Positions 11,401-24,687 of a stretch of 64,000 nt of DNA are shown here, piece after piece. A program made the position numbers and the translations under genes. Within the stretch, counting starts at the first letter, position 1. The number at the start of each line of letters is the position of its first letter. Under the pieces are notes generated by a model, which was given only the letters and a program-made list of their open reading frames with translations, made no database searches and had not been told where the DNA came from. This DNA comes from Macropodus opercularis (lineage: Eukaryota; Chordata; Actinopteri; Anabantiformes; Osphronemidae): the NCBI GenBank assembly GCA_030770545.1, contig CM061094.1, positions 3,829,001 to 3,893,000 of the forward strand, read 5' to 3'.

Positions 11401-11504
11401 ACTTTATATTGCTCGATAGGAAATGGTCCCAGTGTGTGATACCAGGTCAAATTGCAAATCCTGGCGTTCTGGAACCCCCTATCAAAGTAAGTTTTTTTTT
11501 TTTT
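8490..11504. repeat. Hairpin satellite block 2
   Basis: This is a hairpin array of about 3.0 kb. With the preceding U it forms one 4,343-bp higher-order unit (about 7162-11504) that is repeated almost perfectly at 11505-15847. Differences I noticed include GTATGG at 10053 against GTAAGG at 14396, and GCCACGCTG at 8890 against GCCACCCTG at 13233. An embedded U fragment lies at 10653-10837. Confidence 0.9.
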
Positions 11505-12832
11505 CATTGCCATTCAGTGAATGGTCCATTGCTTATTAACATATTTCCAAGCAAGTCCTGTAAGTGAAACACGGGCGACAGCTGTTGTGCCTTAGCTTCA
11601 TTATATGGTTGATGTGGTGATTGTGGGCTGACGTAGCGGCCTGTTTTGTGGCTCTGCATCACAGCGGAAACATGCAGTCACAGCAACGGCAGTATTTTGT
11701 TGTCATGTACTCATGCTGTTTTGTGGTCATAGTGGTGTCACTGATCATTTTTTAAGTATTTGGGCCACCCTGTCGGTGTTTATATTTAGTTTTAAATATA
11801 TTTCAAAAATGCACAATTTAAAGTGGAATATTCAAATGTTTTTCCATTTTTACTTTGTCTAATTTACCAGTTCCCAGGGCTACGCTCCACGTCATTGCAT
11901 GCCACGTAAACTAAATGCACGACTCGTAGCTGCCGCTAGGGGGCGGACTGGTCGTTTGTACTGGGATGTCGGGAGGAGCCAAAGAAGAGACGGACGTAGA
12001 GCGGTCAGGGCAACTGTGGCGGGACGATAAAGTACATCATCTTCCGCAGTGAGTATGGACTCAGGATCGGATTTATCACAGTGTGCCAGCATTGTCTTAT
12101 GATTATTATCCATATAATCGAAAATGTATTTTATCCTCCTCAGGGTGCTATGTTTACTAAGTTTAGTTTGCTTAGTAACGGTAACCAGGTAGCATTAGCA
12201 TTTAGCGTTAGACCGACATGACATTAGCCAACTTGCAGAGGTAATTTTCTGCCGTTTTTAATCCCGGGAAAGTTGTTTGGGTCGTTGATTGAAGAGGGAA
12301 TATAGAGCAGTAACGCTAGAACACTTTAGATGTGTGTATTTTGCTGTGAGCACCTTTTTCAGTGAAGTAACTATGCTAATATTGTTCCTGTAAAAGACAA
12401 TAGGTAACATTTAACATGTTTTCTAAAGAAGTTAGTGAAGATTGGACGAAACCTGTTGTGCCTTCGCTTCAGTATATGGTTGATTTGGTGATTGTGGGCT
12501 GACATGCAGTTACAGAAACGAGAGTGTTTTGTTGTCATGTACACATGCTGTTTTGTGGGCATATTTAAACTGAGGTCACTGATTGTTGAACATTTGGGGC
12601 ACCCTGTCAATATTTGTATTTCTTTTTTAGTATATTTTAGAAATACATATCTTTAATTGCAATGTTCGAATGTTTTTCCATTTAGTTTTTTCTAATTTGC
12701 CAGTTCCCAGTGCTACGCTCCTCGTCATTGCATGCTATGCAAACTACATGCATGGCTCTTTGCTCCCGCTATGAGGCAGACTGCTCTTTGGTTTTGCCCG
12801 ACATCCCAGGAAAAAAGACAGCATTTGTGAAG
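11505..12832. repeat. U segment, copy 3
   Basis: It is identical in layout and nearly identical in sequence to copy 2 at a 4,343-bp offset. It carries the CTCF-like motif (11933-11946), both candidate introns and the terminal AAG before GTATGT. Confidence 0.85.
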
Positions 12833-15800
12833 GTATGTCTTTATTTCTTAATTCCTTCACTTTATATTGCACGATAGGAAATGGTCCCAGTGTGTGATGC
12901 CAGGTCGAAATAAAAATCCTGGTATTCTGGGACCCCCTATCAATGTAAGGTTATTGTTTTTTATTTTTATTTTGTGTATTGCATTGTAAGAAAGGGAATG
13001 GTCCCAGTGTGTGATGCCAGGTTGGGGGTATAGTCCTGGCATTCTGGGACACCCTGTCAATGTAAGTTTCCTTTTTTTTTTCATTGTAAGACAGTGAACG
13101 GTCCCAGTGTGTGATACCAGGTCGAAATAAAAATCCTGGCATTCTGGGACCCCCTGTCAATGTAACACATTGTGGTGGGGAATGGTCCAAGCGTGTTTTG
13201 CAGGTCTGAGGACAAATGCTGGCACTATTGGCCACCCTGTGACGGTAAGTCTTTATTAATTAATTCCTTCACTTGATATTGCTCGATAGGAAATGGTCCC
13301 AGTGTGTGATACCAGGTCGAAATAAAAATCCTGGTATTCTAGGACCCCCTATCAATGTAAGGTTATTTGGTTCTTTTAATTTTGTGTATTGTATTGTAAG
13401 ACAGGGAATGGTCCCAGTGTTTGATGCCAGGTTGGGGGTATAGTCCTGGCATTCTGGGACACCCTGTCAATGTAAGTTTCCTTTTTTTTTTCATTGTAAG
13501 ACAGAGAATGGTCCCAGTGTGTGATTCCAGGTCAAACTGAAAATCCTGGCATTCTGGGACCCCCTGTTAATGTAACACATTGTATTACATTGTAAGGTAG
13601 GGAATGGTCCAAGCTTGTTTTGCAGGTCTGAGGACAAATGCTGGCACTATTGGCCACCTTGTGACGGTAAGTCTTTATTAATTTCTTCACTTGATATTGC
13701 TCGATAGGGAATGGTCCCAGTGTGTGATGCCAGGTCGAAATAAAAATCCTGGCATTCTGGGACCCCCTGTCAATGTAACATATTGTATTACATTGTAGGG
13801 TAGGGAATGGTCCAAGCGTGTTTTGCAGGTCTGAGGACAAATGCTGGCACTATTGGCCACCCTGTGACGGTAAGTCTTTATTAATTAATTTCTTCACTTG
13901 ATATTGCTCGATAGGAAATGGTCCCAGTGTGTGATACCAGGTCGAAATACAATTCCTGGTATTCTGGGACCCCCTATCAATGTAAGGTTATTGTTTTTTG
14001 TTTTTATTTTGTGTATTGCATTGTAAGACAGGGAATGGTCCCAGTGTGTGATGCCAGGTTGGGGGTATAGTCCTGGCATTCTGGGACACCCTGTCAATGT
14101 AAGTTTCCTTTTTTTTTTCATTGTAAGACAGTGAATGGTCCCAGTGTGTGATACCAGGTCGAAATAAAAATCCTGGCATTCTGGGACCCCCTGTCAATGT
14201 AACACATTGTGGTGGGGAATGGTCCAAGCGTGTTTTGCAGGTCTGAGGACAAATGCTGGCACTATTGGCCACGCTGTGACGGTAAGTCTTTATTAATTAA
14301 TTTCTTCACTTGATATTGCTCGATAGAAAATGGTCCCAGTGTGTGATGCCAGGTCGAAATAAAAATCCTGGTATTCTTGGACCCCCTATCAATGTAAGGT
14401 TATTGTTTTTCATTTTTATTTTGTGTATTACATTGTAAGACAGGGAACGCTCCCAGTGTGTGATGCCAGGTTGGGGGTATAGTCCTGGCATTCTGGGACC
14501 CCCTGTCAATGTAAGTTTCCTTTTTTTTTTCATTGTAAGACAGAGAATGGTCCCAGTGTGTGATGCCAGGTCGAAGTAAAAATCCTGGCATTGTGGGACC
14601 CCCTGTCAATGTAACATATTGTATTACATTGTAAGGTAGGGAATGGTCCAAGCGTGTTTTGCAGGTCTGAGGACAAATGCTGGCACTATTGGCCACCCTG
14701 TGACGGTAAGTCTTTATTAATTAATTTCTTCGCTTGATATTGCTCGACAGGAAATGGTCCCAGTGTGTGATACCAGGTCGAAGTAAAAATCCTGGCATTC
14801 TGGGACCCCCTGTCAATGTAACTTACTGTAAGTAAGACGGTAAGTCTTTATTAATTAATTTCTTCACTTTATATTGCTCGATATGAAATGGTCCCAGTGT
14901 GTAATGCCAGGTTGAAGTTTAAATCCTCACATTCTGGGACTCCCTGTCAATGCAACTTACGATAAGTAAGACGGTAAGTCTTTATTAATTAATTTGTCAT
15001 AGTGGTGTCACTGATCATTTTTTAAGTATTTGGGCCACCCTGTCGGTGTTTATATTTAGTTTTAAATATATTTCAAAAATGCACAATTTAAAGTGGAGTA
15101 TTCAAATGTTTTTCCATTTTTGCTTTGTCTAATTTACCAGTTCCCAGGGCTACGTTCCACGTCATTGCATGCCACGTAAATTTTTATTTTGTGTATTACA
15201 TTGTAAGGTAGGGAATGGTCCAAGCTTGTTTTGCAGGTCTGAGGACAAATGCTGGCACTATTGGCCACCCTGTGACGGTAAGTCTTTATTAATTAATTTC
15301 TTCACTTGATATTGCTCGATAGGAAATGGTCCCAGTGTGTGATACCAGGTCGAAATAAAAATCCTGGCATTCTGGGACCCCCTATCAATGTAAGTTTCCT
15401 TTGTTTTTCATTGTAAGATAGGGAATGGTCCCAGTGTGTGATGCCAGGTCAAACTGAAAATCCTGGCAATCTGGGACCCCCTGTCAATGTAACTTACGGT
15501 AAGTAAGACCGTAAGTCTTTATTAATTAATTTCTTCACTTTATATTGCTCGATAGGAAATGGTCCCAGTGTGTGATGTCAGGTCGAAGTTTAAATCCTGG
15601 CATTCTGGGACCCCCTGTCAATGTAACATATTGTATTACATTGTAAGGTAGGGAATGGTCCAAGCTTGTTTTGCAGGTCTGAGGACAAATGCTGGCACTA
15701 TTGGCCACCCTGTGACGGTAAGTCTTAATTAATTAATTTCTTCACTTTATATTGCTCGATAGGAAATGGTCCCAGTGTGTGATACCAGGTCAAATTGCAA

Positions 15801-15847
15801 ATCCTGGCGTTCTGGAACCCCCTATCAAAGTAAGTTTTTTTTTTTTT
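12833..15847. repeat. Hairpin satellite block 3
   Basis: This is a near-exact copy of block 2 at an offset of 4,343 bp. It includes the embedded U fragment at 14996-15180 and the same order of loop types. The preserved order shows that the whole 4.3-kb unit was copied as a block, not by slippage of single hairpins. Confidence 0.9.
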
Positions 15848-17175
15848 CATTGCCATTCAGTGAATGGTCCATTGCTTATTAACATATTTCCAAGCAAGTC
15901 CTGTAAGTGAAACACGGGCGACAGCTGTTGTGCCTTAGCTTCATTATATGGTTGATGTGGTGATTGTGGGCTGACGTAGCGGCCTGTTTTGTGGCTCTGC
16001 ATCACAGCGGAAACATGCAGTCACAGCAACGGCAGTATTTTGTTGTCATGTACTCATGCTGTTTTGTGGTCATAGTGGTGTCACTGATCATTTTTTAAGT
16101 ATTTGGGCCACCCTGTCGGTGTTTATATTTAGTTTTAAATATATTTCAAAAATGCACAATTTAAAGTGGAATATTCAAATGTTTTTCCATTTTTACTTTG
16201 TCTAATTTACCAGTTCCCAGGGCTACGCTCCACGTCATTGCATGCCACGTAAACTAAATGCACGACTCGTAGCTGCCGCTAGGGGGCGGACTGGTCGTTT
16301 GTACTGGGATGTCGGGAGGAGCCAAAGAAGAGACGGACGTAGAGCGGTCAGGGCAACTGTGGCGGGACGATAAAGTACATCATCTTCCGCAGTGAGTATG
16401 GACTCAGGATCGGATTTATCACAGTGTGCCAGCATTGTCTTATGATTATTATCCATATAATCGAAAATGTATTTTATCCTCCTCAGGGTGCTATGTTTAC
16501 TAAGTTTAGTTTGCTTAGTAACGGTAACCAGGTAGCATTAGCATTTAGCGTTAGACCGACATGACATTAGCCAACTTGCAGAGGTAATTTTCTGCCGTTT
16601 TTAATCCCGGGAAAGTTGTTTGGGTCGTTGATTGAAGAGGGAATATAGAGCAGTAACGCTAGAACACTTTAGATGTGTGTATTTTGCTGTGAGCACCTTT
16701 TTCAGTGAAGTAACTATGCTAATATTGTTCCTGTAAAAGACAATAGGTAACATTTAACATGTTTTCTAAAGAAGTTAGTGAAGATTGGACGAAACCTGTT
16801 GTGCCTTCGCTTCAGTATATGGTTGATTTGGTGATTGTGGGCTGACATGCAGTTACAGAAACGAGAGTGTTTTGTTGTCATGTACACATGCTGTTTTGTG
16901 GGCATATTTAAACTGAGGTCACTGATTGTTGAACATTTGGGGCACCCTGTCAATATTTGTATTTCTTTTTTAGTATATTTTAGAAATACATATCTTTAAT
17001 TGCAATGTTCGAATGTTTTTCCATTTAGTTTTTTCTAATTTGCCAGTTCCCAGTGCTACGCTCCTCGTCATTGCATGCTATGCAAACTACATGCATGGCT
17101 CTTTGCTCCCGCTATGAGGCAGACTGCTCTTTGGTTTTGCCCGACATCCCAGGAAAAAAGACAGCATTTGTGAAG
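15848..17175. repeat. U segment, copy 4
   Basis: This is the third U in exact 4,343-bp register (copies 2, 3 and 4). It has the CTCF-like motif at 16276-16289 and the same splice-like signals as copy 1. Confidence 0.85.
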
Positions 17176-19616
17176 GTATGTCTTTATTTCTTAATTCCTT
17201 CACTTTATATTGCACGATAGGAAATGGTCCCAGTGTGTGATGCCAGGTCGAAATAAAAATCCTGGTATTCTGGGACCCCCTATCAATGTAAGGTTATTGT
17301 TTTTTATTTTTATTTTGTGTATTGCATTGTAAGAAAGGGAATGGTCCCAGTGTGTGATGCCAGGTTGGGGGTATAGTCCTGGCATTCTGGGACACCCTGT
17401 CAATGTAAGTTTCCTTTTTTTTTTCATTGTAAGACAGTGAACGGTCCCAGTGTGTGATACCAGGTCGAAATAAAAATCCTGGCATTCTGGGACCCCCTGT
17501 CAATGTAACACATTGTGGTGGGGAATGGTCCAAGCGTGTTTTGCAGGTCTGAGGACAAATGCTGGCACTATTGGCCACCCTGTGACGGTAAGTCTTTATT
17601 AATTAATTCCTTCACTTGATATTGCTCGATAGGAAATGGTCCCAGTGTGTGATACCAGGTCGAAATAAAAATCCTGGTATTCTAGGACCCCCTATCAATG
17701 TAAGGTTATTTGGTTCTTTTAATTTTGTGTATTGTATTGTAAGACAGGGAATGGTCCCAGTGTTTGATGCCAGGTTGGGGGTATAGTCCTGGCATTCTGG
17801 GACACCCTGTCAATGTAAGTTTCCTTTTTTTTTTCATTGTAAGACAGAGAATGGTCCCAGTGTGTGATTCCAGGTCAAACTGAAAATCCTGGCATTCTGG
17901 GACCCCCTGTTAATGTAACACATTGTATTACATTGTAAGGTAGGGAATGGTCCAAGCTTGTTTTGCAGGTCTGAGGACAAATGCTGGCACTATTGGCCAC
18001 CTTGTGACGGTAAGTCTTTATTAATTTCTTCACTTGATATTGCTCGATAGGGAATGGTCCCAGTGTGTGATGCCAGGTCGAAATAAAAATCCTGGCATTC
18101 TGGGACCCCCTGTCAATGTAACATATTGTATTACATTGTAGGGTAGGGAATGGTCCAAGCGTGTTTTGCAGGTCTGAGGACAAATGCTGGCACTATTGGC
18201 CACCCTGTGACGGTAAGTCTTTATTAATTAATTTCTTCACTTGATATTGCTCGATAGGAAATGGTCCCAGTGTGTGATACCAGGTCGAAATACAATTCCT
18301 GGTATTCTGGGACCCCCTATCAATGTAAGGTTATTGTTTTTTGTTTTTATTTTGTGTATTGCATTGTAAGACAGGGAATGGTCCCAGTGTGTGATGCCAG
18401 GTTGGGGGTATAGTCCTGGCATTCTGGGACACCCTGTCAATGTAAGTTTCCTTTTTTTTTTCATTGTAAGACAGTGAATGGTCCCAGTGTGTGATACCAG
18501 GTCGAAATAAAAATCCTGGCATTCTGGGACCCCCTGTCAATGTAACACATTGTGGTGGGGAATGGTCCAAGCGTGTTTTGCAGGTCTGAGGACAAATGCT
18601 GGCACTATTGGCCACCCTGTGACGGTAAGTCTTTATTATTTAATTTCTTCACTTTATGTTGCTCGATAGGAAATGGTCCCAGTGTTTGATACCAGGTGGA
18701 AATTAAAATCCTGGTATTTTTGGACCCCCTATCAATGTAAGGTTATTGTTTTTTATTTTTATTTTGTGTATTACATTGTAAGGTAGGGAATGGTCCCAGT
18801 GTGTGATACCAGGTCGAAATAAAAATCCTGGCATTCTGGGACCCCCTATCAATGTAAGTTTCCTTTGTTTTTCATTGTAAGATAGGGAATGGTCCCAGTG
18901 TGTGATGCCAGGTCAAACTGAAAATCCTGGCAATCTGGGACCCCCTGTCAATGTAACTTACGGTAAGTAAGACCGTAAGTCTTTATTAATTAATTTCTTC
19001 ACTTTATATTGCTCGATAGGAAATGGTCCCAGTGTGTGATGTCAGGTCGAAGTTTAAATCCTGGCATTCTGGGACTCCCTGTCAATGTAACATATTGTAT
19101 TACATTGTAAGACAGTGAATGGTCCCAGTGTGTGATGCTAGGTCAAACTGCAAATCCTGGAATTCTGGGACCCCCTGTCAATGTAACATATTGTATTACA
19201 TTGTAAGGTGGGGAATGGTCCAAGCGTATTTTGCAGGTCTGAGGACAAATGCTGGCACTATTGGCCACGCTGTGACGGTAAGTCTTTATTAATTAATTTC
19301 TTCACTTGATATTGCTCGATAGGAAATGGTCCCAGTGTGTGATACCAGGTCGAAGTAAAAATCCTGGCATTCTGGGACCCCCTGTCAGTGTAACATATTG
19401 TATTACATTGTAAGGTAGGGAATGGTCCAAGCTTGTTTTGCAGGTCTGAGGACAAATGCTGGCACTATTGGCCACCCTGTGACGGTAAGTCTTAATTAAT
19501 TAATTTCTTTACTTTATATTGCTCGATAGGAAATGGTCCCAGTGTGTGATACCAGGTCAAATTGCAAATCCTGGCGTTCTGGAACCCCTTATCAAAGTAA
19601 GTTTTTTTTTTTTTTT
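17176..19616. repeat. Hairpin satellite block 4
   Basis: This hairpin array of about 2.4 kb follows block 1 for its first part. It then joins a shorter tail, so the distance to the next U is only 3,769 bp. Rare arm variants shared with block 1 (TATTTTTGGACC near 18715, TGGAATTCTGGG near 19155) show that the length change arose by unequal exchange between units. Confidence 0.9.
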
Positions 19617-20944
19617 CATTGCCATTCAGTGAATGGTCCATTGCTTATTAACATATTTCCAAGCAAGTCCTGTAAGTGAAACACGGGCGACAGCTGTTGT
19701 GCCTTAGCTTCATTATATGGTTGATGTGGTGATTGTGGGCTGACGTAGCGGCCTGTTTTGTGGCTCTGCATCACAGCGGAAACATGCAGTCACAGCAACG
19801 GCAGTATTTTGTTGTCATGTACTCATGCTGTTTTGTGGTCATAGTGGTGTCACTGATCATTTTTTAAGTATTTGGGCCACCCTGTCGGTGTTTATATTTA
19901 GTTTTAAATATATTTCAAAAATGCACAATTTAAAGTGGAATATTCAAATGTTTTTCCATTTTTACTTTGTCTAATTTACCAGTTCCCAGGGCTACGCTCC
20001 ACGTCATTGCATGCCACGTAAACTAAATGCACGACTCGTAGCTGCCGCTAGGGGGCGGACTGGTCGTTTGTACTGGGATGTCGGGAGGAGCCAAAGAAGA
20101 GACGGACGTAGAGCGGTCAGGGCAACTGTGGCGGGACGATAAAGTACATCATCTTCCGCAGTGAGTATGGACTCAGGATCGGATTTATCACAGTGTGCCA
20201 GCATTGTCTTATGATTATTATCCATATAATCGAAAATGTATTTTATCCTCCTCAGGGTGCTATGTCTACTAAGTTTAGTTTGCTTAGTAACGGTAACCAG
20301 GTAGCATTAGCATTTAGCGTTAGACCGACATGACATTAGCCAACTTGCAGAGGTAATTTTCTGCCGTTTTTAATCCCGGGAAAGTTGTTTGGGTCGTTGA
20401 TTGAAGAGGGAATATAGAGCAGTAACGCTAGAACACTTTAGATGTGTGTATTTTGCTGTGAGCACCTTTTTCAGTGAAGTAACTATGCTAATATTGTTCC
20501 TGTAAAAGACAATAGGTAACATTTAACATGTTTTCTAAAGAAGTTAGTGAAGATTGGACGAAACCTGTTGTGCCTTCGCTTCAGTATATGGTTGATTTGG
20601 TGATTGTGGGCTGACATGCAGTTACAGAAACGAGAGTGTTTTGTTGTCATGTACACATGCTGTTTTGTGGTCATATTTAAACTGAGGTCACTGATTGTTG
20701 AACATTTGGGCCACCCTGTCAATATTTGTATTTCTTTTTTAGTATATTTTAGAAATACATATCTTTAATTGCAATGTTCGAATGTTTTTCCATTTAGTTT
20801 TTTCTAATTTGCCAGTTCCCAGTGCTACGCTCCTCGTCATTGCATGCTATGCAAACTACATGCATGGCTCTTTGCTCCCGCTATGAGGCAGACTGCTCTT
20901 TGGTTTTGCCCGACATCCCAGGAAAAAAGACAGCATTTGTGAAG
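19617..20944. repeat. U segment, copy 5
   Basis: This U copy carries a few private changes shared with later copies, for example TGTCTACTAAG near 20270 in place of TGTTTACTAAG. The CTCF-like motif is at 20045-20058. Confidence 0.85.
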
Positions 20945-23900
20945 GTATGTCTTTATTTCTTAATTCCTTCACTTTATATTGCACGATAGGAAATGGTCCC
21001 AGTGTGTGATGCCAGGTCGAAATAAAAATCCTGGTATTCTGGGACCCCCTATCAATGTAAGGTTATTGTTTTTTATTTTTATTTTGTGTATTGCATTGTA
21101 AGAAAGGGAATGGTCCCAGTGTGTGATGCCAGGTTGGGGGTATAGTCCTGGCATTCTGGGACACCCTGTCAATGTAAGTTTCCTTTTTTTTTTCATTGTA
21201 AGACAGTGAACGGTCCCAGTGTGTGATACCAGGTCGAAATAAAAATCCTGGCATTCTGGGACCCCCTGTCAATGTAACACATTGTGGTGGGGAATGGTCC
21301 AAGCGTGTTTTGCAGGTCTGAGGACAAATGCTGGCACTATTGGCCACCCTGTGACGGTAAGTCTTTATTAATTAATTTCTTCACTTGATATTGCTCGATA
21401 GGAAATGGTCCCAGTGTGTGATGCCAGGTCGAAATAAAAATCCTGGCATTCTGGGACCTCCTGTCAATGTAACATATTGTATTACATTGTAGGGTAGGGA
21501 ATGGTCCAAGCGTGTTTTGCAGGTCTGAGGACAAATGCTGGCACTATTGGCCACCCTGTGACGGTAAGTCTTTATTAATTAATTTCTTCACTTGATATTG
21601 CTCGATAGGAAATGGTCCCAGTGTGTGATACCAGGTCGAAATACAATTCCTGGTATTCTGGGACCCCCTATCAATGTAAGGTTATTGTTTTTTTTTTTTA
21701 TTTTGTGTATTGCATTGTAAAACAGGGAATGGTCCCAGTGTGTGATGCCAGGTTGGGGGTATAGTCCTGGCATTCTGGGACACCCTGTCAATGTAAGTTT
21801 CCTTTTTTTTTTCATTGTAAGACAGTGAATGGTCCCAGTGTGTGATACCAGGTCGAAATAAAAATCCTGGCATTCTGGGACCCCCTGTCAATGTAACACA
21901 TTGTGGTGGGGAATGGTCCAAGCGTGTTTTGCAGGTCTGAGGACAAATGCTGGCACTATTGGCCACCCTGTGACGGTAAGTCTTTATTATTTAATTTCTT
22001 CACTTTATGTTGCTCGATAGGAAATGGTCCCAGTGTGTGATACTAGGTGGAAATTAAAATCCTGGTATTTTTGGACCCTCTATCAATGTAAGGTTATTGT
22101 TTTTTATTTTTATTTTGTGTATTACATTGTAAGGTAGGAAATGGTTCCAGTGTGTGATACCAGGTCGAAATAAAAATCCTGCCATTCTGGGACCCCCTAT
22201 CAATGTAAGTTTCCTTTGTTTTTCATTGTAAGACAGAGAATGGTCCCAGTGTGTGATGCCAGGTCAAACTGAAAATCCTGGCAATCTGGGACCCCCTGTC
22301 AATGTAACTTACGGTAAGTAAGACCGTAAGTCTTTATTAATTAATTTCTTCACTTTATATTGCTCGATAGGAAATGGTCCCAGTGTGTGATGTCAGGTCG
22401 AAGTTTAAATCCTGGCATTCTGGGACCCCCTGTCAATGTAACATATTGTATTACATTGTAAGGTAGGGAATGGTCCAAGCTTGTTTTGCAGGTCTGAGGA
22501 CAAATGCTGGCACTATTGGCCACCCTGTGACGGTAAGTTTTTATTAATTAATTTCTTCACTTGATATTGCTCGATAGGAAATTGTCCCAGTGTGTGATAC
22601 CAGGTCGAAATACAATTCCTGGTATTCTGGGACCCCCTATCAATGTAAGGTTATTGTTTTTTATTTTTATTTTGTGTATTGCATTGTAAGACAGGGAATG
22701 GTCCCAGTGTGTGATGCCAGGTTGGGGGTATAGTCCTGGCATTCTGGGACACCCTGTCAATGTAAGTTTCCTTTTTTTTTCATTGTAAGACAGTGAATGG
22801 TCCCAGTGTGTGATGCTAGGTCAAACTGCAAATCCTGGAATTCTGGGACCCCCTGTCAATGTAACATATTGTATTACATTGTAAGGTGGGGAATGGTCCA
22901 AGCGTATTTTGCAGGTCTGAGGACAAATGCTGGCACTATTGGCCACGCTGTGACGGTAAGTCTTTATTAATTAATTTCTTCACTTGATATTGCTCGATAG
23001 GAAATGGTCCCAGTGTGTGATACCAGGTCGAAATAAAAATCCTGGCATTCTGGGACCCCCTATCAATGTAAGGTTTTTTGGTTCTTTTAATTTTGTGTAT
23101 TGTATTGTATTGTAAGACAGGGAATGGTCCCAGTGTGTGATGCCAGGTTGGGGGTATAGTCCTGGCATTCTGGGACACCCTGTCAATGTAAGTATCCTAT
23201 TTCTTTTTTATTGTAAGACAGAGAATGGTCCCAGTGTGTGATTCCAGGTCAAACTCAAAATCCTGGCATTCTGGGACCCCCTGTCAATGTAACACATTGT
23301 ATTACATTGTAAGGTAGGGAATGGTCCAAGCGTTTTGCAGGTCTGAGGACAAATGCTGGCACTATTGGCCACCTTGTGACGGTAAGTCTTTATTAATTTC
23401 TTCACTTGATTTTGCTCGATAGGAAATGGTCCCAGTGTGTGATGCCAGGTCGAAGTTTAAATCCTGGCATTCTGGGACCCCCTATCAATGTAAGTTTCCT
23501 TTTTTTTCATTGTAAGACAGAGAATGGTCCCAGTGTGTGATGCCAGGTCAAAATACAAATCCTGGTTTTCTGGGACCCCCTGTCAATGTAAGGTTATTGT
23601 TTTTTATTTTTATTTTGTGTATTGCATTGTAAGACAGGGAATGATCCCAGTGTGTGATACCAAGTTGGGGGTATAGTCCTGGTATTCTGGGACACCCTGT
23701 CAATGTAAGTTTCCTTTTTTTTTTCATTGTAAGACAGAGAATGGTCCCAGTGTGTGATGCCAGGTCAAACTCCAAATCCTGCCATTCTGGGACCCCCTGT
23801 CAATGTAACATATTGTATTACATTGTAATGTAGGGAATGGTCCAAGGGTGTTTTGCAGGTCTGAGGACAAATACTGGCACTATTGGCCACCTTGTGACGG

Positions 23901-24687
23901 TAAGTCTTTATTAATTTCTTCACTTGATTTTGCTCGATAGGAAATGGTCCCAGTGTGTGATACCAGGTCGAAATCAAAATCCTGGTATTCTAGGACCCCC
24001 TATCATTGTAAGGTTTTTCGGTTCTTTTAATTTTGTGTATTGTATTGTATTGTAAGACAGGGAATGGTCCCAGTGTTTGATGCCAGGTTGGGGGTATAGT
24101 CCTGGCATTCTGGGACACCCTGTCAATGTAAGTTTCCTTTTTTTTTTCATTGTAAGATAGAGAATGGTCCCAGTGTGTGATGCCAGGTCAAACTCCAAAT
24201 CCTGGCATTCTGGGACCCCCTGTCAATGTAACATATTGTAATACATTGTAAGGTAGGGAATGGTCCAAGCTTGTGTTGCAGGTCTGAGGACAAATGCTGG
24301 CACTATTGGCCACCCTGTGACGGTAAGTCTTTATTAATTAATTTCTTCACTTGATATTGCTCGATAGGAAATGGTCCCAGTGTGTGATACCAGGTCGAAA
24401 TAAAAATCCTGGCATTCTGCGACCCCCTGTCAATGTAAGTTTCCTTTGTTTTTCATTGTAAGATAGGGAATTGTCCCAGTGTGTGATGCCAGGTCAAACT
24501 GAAAATCCTGGCAATCTGGGACCCCCTGTCAATGTAACTTACGGTAAGTAAGACCGTAAGTCTTTATTAATTAATTTCTTCACTTTATATTGCTCGATAG
24601 GAAATGGTCCCAGTGTGTGATACCAGGTCAAATTGCAAATCCTGGCGTTCTGGAACCCCCTATCAAAGTAAGTTTTTTTTTTTTTTT
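20945..24687. repeat. Hairpin satellite block 5
   Basis: This is a hairpin array of about 3.7 kb. Its first part resembles block 1. Its later part holds more diverged units, including a spacer built on TTTTGTGTATTGTATTGTATTG. Near 24318 it enters a stretch that is duplicated at 55215. Confidence 0.9.
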
